From Deltaproteobacteria bacterium (GTDB lineage Bacteria > Desulfobacterota_B > Binatia > UBA9968): a stretch of DNA of 5,123 nucleotides. The notes under the pieces are model-generated. The model saw nothing but the letters and a program-made list of their open reading frames with translations. It was not told the origin of the DNA and did no database searches. Position numbers and translations under genes: made by a program. The stretch lies in NCBI GenBank assembly GCA_016193385.1, contig JACPSF010000221.1:1-5123 (forward strand). The letters run 5' to 3'. Of this stretch, positions 1-4,053 are shown in pieces (positions within the stretch are counted from its first letter, which is position 1; every line of letters starts with the position of its first letter).

Positions 1-176
1 ACGATCTCGTTATGAGTCGCCTTCCTGCTTCTCAACCACTCTGAAAAGGGCCGGATCAGGATTCCGTCGTTTGTTTCCTCCAGGGCCACCGAATCTCCTT
101 CCTCGATTCCCCAGCGACGGCGCAATCTTTCGGGAAGCGTAATTGTCCCGCTGTTCCCCACTTCCGTTATATCCAT
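1..176 (-). CDS. AbrB/MazE-type antitoxin, N-terminal 58 residues (runs off left edge)
   Basis: Translation from the ATG at 176-174 begins MDITEVGNSGTITLPERLRR and continues with W-G-I-E-E-G-D-S-V and G-I-L-I-R-P-F. This is the SpoVT/AbrB swapped-hairpin DNA-binding fold, spanning about residues 2-48: a short strand, the 'GNSGTITLPxxLR' signature, then 'GxxEGDxV' and a closing 'ILIRP' strand. Family members that stop soon after this domain are usually antitoxins of type II systems; the C-terminal tail would neutralise a toxin (often PIN or MazF type), which would lie beyond the left edge. The start is supported by an AAGGTGA Shine-Dalgarno about 5 bases upstream. Only about 33 bases separate the ATG from the attC-like site at 209-267, so the gene sits where a cassette gene would. 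It could instead be a solitary transition-state-type regulator; the toxin gene cannot be seen here. Confidence 0.8.
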   Translation of the reverse strand, partial: MDITEVGNSGTITLPERLRRRWGIEEGDSVALEETNDGILIRPFSEWLRSRKATHNEI

Positions 177-199
177 TGAATCACCTTTTTCTGAGTATC

Positions 200-214
200 T
201 TAGGCTGAGCCTAA
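200..214. promoter_or_regulatory. 15-base palindrome upstream of the AbrB-type gene, possible operator
   Basis: TTAGGCTGAGCCTAA is a perfect inverted repeat (7 + 1 + 7) whose proximal edge lies 23 bases upstream of the antitoxin ATG at 176. AbrB/MazE antitoxins usually repress their own operon by binding such palindromes. It shares bases with the attC R' box at 209-215, so it may merely be a by-product of a cassette junction. Binding is inferred from position only. Confidence 0.3.
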
Positions 215-267
215 CGTCGTGCTCAGCCGCGCGTATTTCCGCGTCGGTCTGAAGCAGAGAGTTAGGC
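209..267 (-). other. attC: Integron attC recombination site (59-base element)
   Basis: Read on the minus strand it starts with GCCTAAC (R'' box, RYYYAAC) at 267-261 and ends with GTTAGGC (R' box, GTTRRRY) at 215-209, and the two are perfectly complementary. Inside them are two unpaired 5-base spacers (260-256 and 220-216), then an imperfect 13-bp stem: GCT, CAG, CCG and CGCG on the R'' side (255-240) pair with CGCG, CGG, CTG and AGC on the R' side (233-221), closed by a 6-base loop. Three single extra bases bulge out, all on the R'' arm; the A in CCG-A-CGCG matches the place of the extrahelical base that IntI integrases use to recognise the folded bottom strand. Length, box consensus, spacer symmetry and bulge polarity all agree with attC. 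Its orientation matches the upstream PD40 gene (stop at 327), as expected for a cassette. No integrase gene and no second attC are visible, so it is an isolated site in this window. Confidence 0.78.
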
Positions 268-280
268 CCGAATATTCAGA

Positions 281-297
281 ATGTCCCCTTTCCCTTT
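281..297. repeat. GTCCCCTTT motif between PD40 stop and attC
   Basis: The stretch AGAATGTCCCCTTTCCC lies in the 3' untranslated part of the PD40 gene. The core GTCCCCTTT recurs at 2369-2376 inside a hairpin. Short AAAGGGGAC elements like this are seen scattered near small insertion sequences and REP elements in environmental genomes, from memory and not verified here. Little more can be said. Confidence 0.2.
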
Positions 298-326
298 CTT
301 CTTCGCTTTCCCCAGCGGCGGCGCGG

Positions 327-1355
327 CTACCGGATATGCTTTATCTTGTCGTAGTAGACCCACCACAGGTCTTTGCTCCCGTAGCCCCCTGCCCGCTCGG
401 AGTCGAACAAGAAAATGCGGAAATCAGGCGTGAACGCCGGACAGCGATCATCCTTGTCGGTGTTGACAAGCGAACCAAGGTTCACCAGCGGACCCCAAGC
501 CCCGGTGTGGTCCCGGGTTGTCACGTAGATGTCCTCGCCGCCAAACCCGCCGGGCCGACCGGAGGTTACGTACAGCGACTTGCCGTCGGGAGAGGGTATC
601 GAATGGTGGTCGCTATAGCTCAAATTCACCTTCGGGCCGAGGTTGACCGCCGGCTGCCAGGCGCTATTCACTTTGCGCGACGTCCAAATATCGTTGCCCC
701 CAAAGCCGCCCGGCCGGGTCGAAGTCCAGAAGGCTTCGTTCCCATCCGGACTAAAGAAGAGACAGTGGTCCTCGAATGGGGTGTTGAAGGGCGGGCCCAG
801 ATTCCTGGGCACCTGCCACACACCGTCCACGTTCTCGCTGTACCAGATGTCGGACTCACCATAGCCCCCGGGGCGGTCACGGCTCGCAAAAAAGAGCTGC
901 TTGCCGTCCGGAGAGATCACGGGCTCAACATCGAACGTTTCATTCAGGCTGATCACGCCCGGGGCGACAACTTCCGGCGGCGTCCAGCGTCCATCCTCCG
1001 TCGTTCCGATGAGGCGGGAGACGCAGATGTCGTTGCCGCCGAGGCCCGGCCGCACCTGGCAGTTGAAGTACATCGTCTTACCGTCGGCGGTAAACGAGGG
1101 CTCCGCCTCGCGCAGTTTGGTGTTGATCACCGGGCCGAGGTTCACCGGCGCCACCACTGGCTTAGGTGACGCCCCCGTTGCAGCAGCTAGTGTCGTTGGC
1201 TGTGGAGCTTCCTTGGATACGGATCCGGGAAGCAATGCAAGCAGCACGACTGGTACTACTGCCCAATACTGTCCCCCCCGAACAAGCTTCTTCTTTTTCG
1301 TTTTCAATTCCCCCTGTTCTGTGTTTCGTAATACGCTCCTGAGCGTAGGCAACAT
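327..1355 (-). CDS. Secreted PD40 (TolB-like) beta-propeller protein
   Basis: 342 residues. The N terminus has a lysine-rich stretch (KTKKKK, 18-23) followed by a hydrophobic segment (about 31-46, WAVVPVVLLALLPG), so it is exported. After a Pro/Ala-rich linker come five repeats of about 50 residues (about 84-134, 145-190, 198-243, 252-297, 306-335). Each carries 'S-P-D-G-x-x-L-F-F', then 'RPGGxGxxDIW' and then 'W-x-x-P-x-NLGP-x-N', which is the PD40 (WD40-like) propeller blade found in TolB and in many periplasmic proteins of OmpA/TolB type. Five blades with the last one cut short probably form a five- or six-bladed propeller used for protein or ligand binding; no enzyme active site is evident. 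The ATG at 1355 has GGTGGAG about 10 bases upstream. A TTG at 1307 would give a more ordinary signal peptide (MKTKKKKLVRGG...) with GGGGG only two bases upstream, and is a real alternative. The attC-like site 60 bases past the stop suggests it is a cassette gene. Confidence 0.88.
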   Translation of the reverse strand: MLPTLRSVLRNTEQGELKTKKKKLVRGGQYWAVVPVVLLALLPGSVSKEAPQPTTLAAATGASPKPVVAPVNLGPVINTKLREAEPSFTADGKTMYFNCQVRPGLGGNDICVSRLIGTTEDGRWTPPEVVAPGVISLNETFDVEPVISPDGKQLFFASRDRPGGYGESDIWYSENVDGVWQVPRNLGPPFNTPFEDHCLFFSPDGNEAFWTSTRPGGFGGNDIWTSRKVNSAWQPAVNLGPKVNLSYSDHHSIPSPDGKSLYVTSGRPGGFGGEDIYVTTRDHTGAWGPLVNLGSLVNTDKDDRCPAFTPDFRIFLFDSERAGGYGSKDLWWVYYDKIKHIR

Positions 1356-1512
1356 GAAGGCCGTTCTCCACCTTCCCGGTTCAGATCACAGAGAGAGGGG
1401 GCGCGCCCAGGGTTGCCGGGCCTGGACTGACACCCGCACGCTCGACGCCGCGCTTGCGTCACCGTGGTACGCGTTTTTTCCTAAAATGACCATCTCTTAT
1501 TTAACTGCTGCC

Positions 1513-1541
1513 TTGACAGAAAGGCGGGAACTTTGTAATAC
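1513..1541 (+). promoter_or_regulatory. Sigma70 promoter of the AbrB-RelE operon
   Basis: A perfect -35 TTGACA (1513-1518) and a -10 TAATAC (1536-1541) are 17 bases apart. Transcription would begin near 1548, giving a leader of about 44 bases that contains the AGGAG ribosome site at 1579-1583, 8 bases before the ATG at 1592. Confidence 0.8.
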
Positions 1542-1555
1542 AGTAATACAGTAAT
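1535..1555 (+). repeat. GTAATACA direct repeat over the -10, candidate operator
   Basis: The 8-base unit GTAATACA occurs twice in tandem (1535-1542, 1543-1550) and a third partial copy, GTAAT, follows at 1551-1555. The first copy contains the -10 hexamer and the second the likely transcription start. A protein bound here would block the promoter, which fits autorepression by the antitoxin encoded just downstream. That role is inference; the repeat itself is plain. Confidence 0.5.
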
Positions 1556-1591
1556 GAAGAAGCACGATTAACCGGTAGAGGAGAAGCCGCC

Positions 1592-1867
1592 ATGGGAGCC
1601 ACTGTTAAAGTCCGAGAAAAGTTCCAGGTAACAATCCCGGAAGAGGTTCGGGCCAAGATCCCCTTGAATGTGGGCGAACGTGTTGAGGTTGAAGCCCGGG
1701 AGGGCGAGATCGTCATCCGTCCGATCATCGAAGTGCCCAGAGGCCAGGCATGGTTCTGGAGCAAGGAGTGGCAGGAGCAGATTGCCCGGTCGAGGAAAGA
1801 CATCCAGAAGGGAAAGATCAAACTGTTCAAATCCGTGAAAGAGGTCCGGAAGCACTTTGGCGATTAA
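1592..1867 (+). CDS. AbrB/SpoVT-type antitoxin of a type II toxin-antitoxin pair
   Basis: 91 residues. Residues 3-47 form the AbrB swapped-hairpin domain: 'VKVREKFQVTIPEEVR', then 'LNVGERVEVEAREGEIVIRP'. The tail (about 52-91) with 'AWFWSKEWQEQIARSRKDIQKGK' and 'FKSVKEVRKHF' is the toxin-binding tail common to a group of short AbrB-type antitoxins, in which an aromatic 'W-F-W-x-x-E-W-Q' patch is followed by 'D-I-x-x-G-x' and 'S-x-x-E'. It should bind DNA as a dimer, repress its own promoter at 1513-1555 and neutralise the toxin encoded next. The start is fixed by AGGAG 8 bases upstream and by the promoter. Its stop overlaps the start of the toxin gene by 11 bases, so the two are translationally coupled. 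It differs from the truncated AbrB-type protein at 1-176, so the two are not a recent duplication. Confidence 0.88.
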   Translation: MGATVKVREKFQVTIPEEVRAKIPLNVGERVEVEAREGEIVIRPIIEVPRGQAWFWSKEWQEQIARSRKDIQKGKIKLFKSVKEVRKHFGD

Positions 1868-2117
1868 TATCGTCATTCCTGATTCCGTCCTGAAGGTGCT
1901 CAATGACCTTCCTAGAGAAATCAGGCTGAAATTCTGGGAGCAATTAGAAAGGCTCCTCTCGAATCCTTCGCACCTAAGCCTGAGAAACGAGAAACTAAAA
2001 GGTACGGATCAGTGGGCATTCTCCGTCACCATGAACTACCGGGCGACTTACTTTCGCGACAAATCCAACCTTGTCATTACCGCTGTTGGAACCCATAAGG
2101 ACGTTTTAGGCAGTTAA
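1857..2117 (+). CDS. RelE/ParE-superfamily toxin (probable mRNA interferase)
   Basis: 86 residues starting with TTG at 1857; GGAAG at 1848-1852 lies 4 bases upstream and no ATG or GTG is available near the start of the conserved region. The fold follows RelE order: strand 'INIVIPDSVLKVLNDL', two helices (about 9-35) ending in 'LLSNP', the 'LKGTDQWAFSVTMNYRATY' strands (47-65), and a last strand 'NLVITAVGTHKDV' (71-83). R62 in 'NYR' and H80 in 'GTH' are at positions conserved in RelE-like toxins, which cut mRNA in the ribosomal A site. Whether this member cuts RNA or, like ParE, acts on gyrase cannot be told from sequence. A rare start codon and overlap with the antitoxin gene would keep toxin below antitoxin. 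Intact length for the family. Confidence 0.82.
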   Translation: MAINIVIPDSVLKVLNDLPREIRLKFWEQLERLLSNPSHLSLRNEKLKGTDQWAFSVTMNYRATYFRDKSNLVITAVGTHKDVLGS

Positions 2118-2129
2118 GCCCCATTTTGC

Positions 2130-2249
2130 CTATATCTCACCTATCCTGGCCCATCTCAGCGCAGGGAAAGAGTCCGTCTCCCGATACACCTCGCTGACCA
2201 ACTCCATAGCCATTTTCCACGCATCCAACTTCTTATGCGGCTTCTCCAT
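2130..2249 (-). pseudogene. Truncated four-helix-bundle (23S rRNA intervening-sequence type) protein
   Basis: From the ATG at 2249 the frame reads MEKPHKKLDAWKMAMELVSE, then V-Y-R-E-T-D-S-F-P, and stops after 39 residues. Residues 5-29 match the first helix of the S23/23S-IVP four-helix-bundle family (pattern K-L-x-x-W-x-x-A-x-x-L-V-x-x-V-Y-x-x-T-x-x-F-P). Full proteins are about 115-130 residues and continue with 'E-x-x-G-L-x-x-Q-x-R-R-A-x-x-S-I-P-x-N-I-A-E-G'; none of this is present and the last ten residues look unrelated. It is therefore a remnant cut off after helix 1, not a working protein. The gene start lies within the 7-base repeat block at 2241-2317, whose minus strand supplies GGGG/GGAG ribosome-site-like sequences. 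Confidence 0.65.
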
Positions 2250-2317
2250 TCCCCTTACCCCTCACGCCTTACTCCTCACCCCTTGTTCCTTGCTCTTTGC
2301 TCCCTGCTTTTCGCCCG
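2241..2317 (+). repeat. Degenerate 7-base tandem repeat, block 1 (about 11 units)
   Basis: The stretch divides in constant phase into 7-mers close to TTRCYCC, for example TTACCCC (2255), TTACTCC (2269), TCACCCC (2276), TTGTTCC (2283), TTGCTCT (2290) and TTGCTCC (2297). Units vary at one to three positions but keep the T-T-R-C-Y-C-C pattern; the outer units are the most decayed. On the minus strand each unit reads GGAGCAA or GGGGTAA, resembling a ribosome site, and it precedes and enters the four-helix fragment. Same unit as the blocks at 3472-3541 and 3845-3886. Confidence 0.7.
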
Positions 2318-2356
2318 CGCGGCAGACCCAGAAAAGCGGCGCGTTGACGAGGACAG

Positions 2357-2377
2357 AAAAGGTTCGCGTCCCCTTTT
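2357..2377. other. Short stem-loop AAAAGG ... CCTTTT
   Basis: AAAAGG (2357-2362) and CCTTTT (2372-2377) flank a 9-base loop, followed by one more T. It could act as a weak intrinsic terminator on the plus strand downstream of the toxin operon, but it is 240 bases away from that gene and the U run is short. The right arm contains the GTCCCCTTT motif also found at 285-293. Confidence 0.3.
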
Positions 2378-2397
2378 TGCTTTCCTGGGTTCCCCTA

Positions 2398-2429
2398 GAA
2401 GCTGGGAGACGGCGGCGTCCCCCAGCTTC
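2398..2429. other. Strong 32-base hairpin, no known gene
   Basis: GAAGCTGGG (2398-2406) pairs perfectly with CCCAGCTTC (2421-2429). After an A-C mismatch the stem resumes with GACG (2408-2411) and CGTC (2416-2419) around a GCGG loop. Thirteen base pairs with one mismatch and a 4-base loop is far above background. It has no T tract on either side, so it is not a standard terminator. It may be a REP-like or mobile-element hairpin. Confidence 0.5.
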
Positions 2430-2479
2430 CAGCCGGTGTGCCAGTCACCCTTGGTCACCCGAGTATATCCAAATGTTAG

Positions 2480-2512
2480 AACGGAACCATTCCCGGATCG
2501 CCCGGTTTCGTT
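2480..2512 (-). terminator. Stem-loop just past the secreted-protein gene, possible 3' end
   Basis: AACGGAACC (2480-2488) and GGTTTCGTT (2504-2512) pair over 9 bases with one G-U wobble, around a 15-base loop. It starts 11 bases after the stop codon at 2523 on the minus strand. There is no U run after it, so it would be a 3' stabilising structure or a weak terminator. Confidence 0.3.
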
Positions 2513-2522
2513 AAGCACGTAG

Positions 2523-3044
2523 TCAAATAGGTGAAAATACGTGTGTTGCAGGAAGTGATCCGTCATCCCCAGGCTTCGTCAGGCAGAAATTATCCAGCTC
2601 GCCGTCATCAGAAAATGGGTCCTTAGCACCAGCTCTGACTTTAACACTCGCCATGGCCGAGCTGATACCCGCTCCTGGCGTAATTTTGACAACGTCGTCT
2701 ACACCTGGGACTCCTCCTAGTTCCTGTGTAGTGCTAAATGAGGTGTTCGGACCTATCCTGAACGTAATGGAGTCACCATCCCCGAATGTTATGGTGACTG
2801 TCCTGTTGGCGTCCGTTGCTCCTGCAAACGCCGGTGTAGCACTCACATGCAGAGTGTACGGTTCCCCCTGGTTTCCGATCGTTGCCACCCCGCAGTATAT
2901 GGCGGTATCACCAGGCCCAAAAAGCGCGTGATCGCTCAGCGCTGGCCCCTGCGGGGTTTGGGCGCTCGCGTTTCGAGCAAAGCTGGCAAAAAGAACTATC
3001 AGCAAAACGACCCCTAGACTTACAACAAAAGATAATTTTCTCAT
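2523..3044 (-). CDS. Small secreted protein of unknown function
   Basis: 173 residues. Residues 1-28 are a clear signal peptide: M-R-K, a hydrophobic core 'FVVSLGVVLLIVLFASFA' and an A-S-A cleavage motif before QTPQ. The mature part (about 145 residues) is rich in Gly, Asp, Thr and Val and in alternating hydrophobic stretches ('TVTITFGDGDSITFRI', 'VDDVVKITPG', 'MASVKVRAG'), which suggests a beta-sandwich. Only two cysteines occur, C51 and C154, at the two ends of the mature domain; in the periplasm they could form one disulfide closing the fold. I do not recognise the family. The start is well supported by AGAGGTG 4 bases before the ATG. No neighbour shares an operon with it: the group II intron-like sequence lies directly upstream and no clear promoter was found. 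Confidence 0.75.
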   Translation of the reverse strand: MRKLSFVVSLGVVLLIVLFASFARNASAQTPQGPALSDHALFGPGDTAIYCGVATIGNQGEPYTLHVSATPAFAGATDANRTVTITFGDGDSITFRIGPNTSFSTTQELGGVPGVDDVVKITPGAGISSAMASVKVRAGAKDPFSDDGELDNFCLTKPGDDGSLPATHVFSPI

Positions 3045-3077
3045 TGTTCACCTCTTTCTGGTATTCGTTTTGAATAA

Positions 3078-3411
3078 ACTCTTAACCAGCCGGTACCAGT
3101 TGAGGACCACCTCACTAAGATACTCTCATAGTCAACCACCCCCTGTTACTTGCCCACTACTGCCACTGGTGTCTCCTAATACCGTCAGATCATCCAACAC
3201 GCTTACCTAGGGCGATGCGGGTCAAACCTTTACCTGTGACTTTGCTTGCTCAGCGTTCACTCACGTTGCAACCCGGCAACTCGCTCATCAGCCCTAGGCT
3301 GACTTTGTCGGTAGGCTTCAGCATCTCGATTACTCTTCCCGCTGCTACCCCAAGCTAGGCGGCTTCTGGCTTTTACCGCCACGGGACTTCTCTCACCTAA
3401 GTGGGAGTCAC
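3078..3411 (-). mobile_element. Group II intron relic (5' part, domain I-like RNA), no ORF
   Basis: This otherwise empty stretch, read on the minus strand, resembles the start of a bacterial (chloroplast-like class) group II intron from memory of the family. It begins GTGACTCCCAC at 3411, close to the GUGYG 5' end, then has a small hairpin, AAGTCCCGTGGCGGTAA, GGGGTAGCAGCGGGAAG, GAAGCCTACC, GATGAGCGAGTTGCC and ACGTGAGTGAACGCTGAGC. Helices can be built: GGTAG plus CAGC (3310-3322) with GCTGCTACC (3341-3349); TCAGCC with GGCTGA (3288-3302, 3-base loop); GTTGC with GCAAC (3265-3280). The order of hairpin, AAGUC, hairpin and the 'GAUGAG-x-GAGUU-x-CC' segment parallels Ll.LtrB domain I. No reverse transcriptase, domain V or 3' end follows, because the secreted-protein gene begins at 3044. 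It is thus a truncated copy, or a different structured RNA. Nothing coding is visible in 3045-3491. Confidence 0.42.
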
Positions 3412-3471
3412 CCTATGGACCACGACAGCGATTCATCTGGACACACCCAAGAGCAGACTCGACCCCTCGGC

Positions 3472-3541
3472 CTTTTCCTTGCTCCCTGCTCCTAGCTCCT
3501 TGCCCCGGGCTCCTTGCCCCGGGCTATTTGCTCCTTGCGCC
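3472..3541 (+). repeat. Degenerate 7-base tandem repeat, block 2 (about 10 units)
   Basis: In constant phase from 3472: TTGCTCC (3479), CTGCTCC (3486), TAGCTCC (3493), TTGCCCC (3500), GGGCTCC (3507), TTGCCCC (3514), GGGCTAT (3521), TTGCTCC (3528), TTGCGCC (3535). A 14-base higher-order unit (TTGCCCC plus GGGCTCC/T) is repeated twice, so part of the block grew by duplicating two units. It runs into the VanZ-like gene and encodes its last 16 residues or so, including the stop. Confidence 0.8.
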
Positions 3542-3812
3542 TTTTGACCCATCGCATCCAGGCAAAGATGGAGCTTCCGATCACGGCTCCCATACCATCG
3601 GCCATCAGATCGAGCGCGCTGGCATTCCTCCCGGGGACGAAGGGTTGATGGATAAATATGAAAAAGCCCAAGGGGGAGTATAGGAGCAGGTGGAGCACCT
3701 TGTCCGACTCCGGGAAATCATACGGCACGGGCAGTTGAGATTGGGACGAGAGGATAAAGATCACCCCCATGTAAAGAAGGGCCGGAAGCCAATGAATAAG
3801 TCGTCGGGCCAT
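3492..3812 (-). CDS. VanZ-like membrane protein with an internal deletion
   Basis: 106 residues. It begins with a first membrane segment and signature 'WLPALLYMGVIFILSSQS' (8-25), then 'SDKVLHLLLYSPLGFFIF' (36-53), the second segment with the family's D-K-x-x-H motif. Directly after comes 'HQPFVPGRNASALDLMADGMGAVIG' (55-79), which in VanZ-like proteins follows a third membrane segment and the motif 'YGxxDE'. Both are missing here, so about 25-35 residues appear to have been lost in frame between F53 and H55. The C terminus (about 90-106, 'RRKEQIARGKEPGARS') is read from the 7-base repeat block and is unlikely to be ancestral. Relatives are 4-segment membrane proteins of about 110-130 residues with poorly known roles; the original VanZ gives low teicoplanin resistance. 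No ribosome site precedes the ATG. It is probably a decayed gene, though the frame is still open. Confidence 0.68.
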   Translation of the reverse strand: MARRLIHWLPALLYMGVIFILSSQSQLPVPYDFPESDKVLHLLLYSPLGFFIFIHQPFVPGRNASALDLMADGMGAVIGSSIFAWMRWVKRRKEQIARGKEPGARS

Positions 3813-3827
3813 GCTAGCGTTTGTTGC

Positions 3828-3856
3828 ATTATCGCGTTAATCGCGGCTAAGGGCAA
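3828..3856 (-). promoter_or_regulatory. Candidate promoter of the VanZ-like gene
   Basis: On the minus strand TTGCCC (3856-3851) and GATAAT (3833-3828) are 17 bases apart. The -35 lies in the 7-base repeat block. The predicted start would be about 8 bases before the ATG at 3812, which would explain the absence of a ribosome site there. Moderate match only. Confidence 0.35.
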
Positions 3857-3886
3857 AGAGCTAAGGGCTAAGCGCAAAGGGCAAAA
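3845..3886 (-). repeat. Degenerate 7-base tandem repeat, block 3 (6 units, inverted)
   Basis: In constant phase: GGCTAAG (3845), GGCAAAG (3852), AGCTAAG (3859), GGCTAAG (3866), CGCAAAG (3873), GGCAAAA (3880). The reverse complements (CTTAGCC, CTTTGCC and so on) are the same kind of unit as blocks 1 and 2 but on the other strand. It lies just upstream of the VanZ-like gene, so that gene sits between inverted repeat blocks. The rest of 3887-4005 shows no gene or clear signal. Confidence 0.75.
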
Positions 3887-4022
3887 ACAAGCATGGAGCG
3901 CAGAGCGGGGAGCTCTCCAGGCACGGAACAGGAAGTCGACACCAAGGAGCATCGAGCCGGCAGCACGGCACCTAAAACAAAGAGCCGCCAACTAGGAGTC
4001 AAGATTTGACAACTTTCCCATC

Positions 4023-4036
4023 TGTCAGGCCTGACA
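4023..4036. promoter_or_regulatory. Perfect 14-base palindrome, candidate operator
   Basis: TGTCAGGCCTGACA is its own reverse complement. It lies 12 bases after a TTGACA hexamer (4006-4011), itself the right arm of GTCAA-N3-TTGAC (3998-4010), and 81 bases before the PEGA gene start. No good -10 follows the TTGACA at normal spacing, so it may be a protein-binding site upstream of the promoter near 4054-4082. Confidence 0.4.
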
Positions 4037-4053
4037 CTGACCTCTTCTGGTTA

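Noticed and set aside
219..1169. 316-codon open frame on the plus strand opposite the PD40 gene
   Set aside because: It is antisense to clear PD40 repeats, its protein shows no domain, and a GC-rich gene often leaves such a long open frame on the other strand.
901..1554. 217-codon plus-strand frame over the PD40 start and the upstream region
   Set aside because: Antisense to the PD40 signal peptide and repeats; no ribosome site and no recognisable domain.
1501..1903. Minus-strand frames (1501-1830, 1568-1903) opposite the AbrB-type gene
   Set aside because: Shadows of the antitoxin, which has promoter, ribosome site and domain support.
2113..2119. GTTAAGC after the toxin gene, and again at 2510-2516, as attC R' boxes
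   Set aside because: No complementary GCTTAAC box upstream and no L-box stem.
2241..2317. CRISPR-like array
   Set aside because: Units are 7 bases without spacers; no repeat-spacer pattern and no cas gene.
2235..2522. Plus-strand frames across the repeat block and hairpins (2235-2522, 2290-2514)
   Set aside because: Low-complexity translation of repeat and hairpin DNA without start signals.
2276..2566. 96-codon minus-strand frame overlapping the end of the secreted-protein gene
   Set aside because: It starts inside the secreted gene, reads through the 32-base hairpin and into the 7-base repeat, and its peptide shows no domain; no ribosome site found.
2856..2864. GTACGGTTC, the 3' strand of group II intron domain V
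   Set aside because: It is on the opposite strand to the intron-like sequence, has no GAGC partner strand, and lies inside the secreted-protein gene.
3690..3995. Plus-strand frame (3690-3995) and minus-strand frame (3761-3991) around the VanZ-like start
   Set aside because: They overlap the VanZ-like coding region or the 7-base block and give biased, domain-free peptides.
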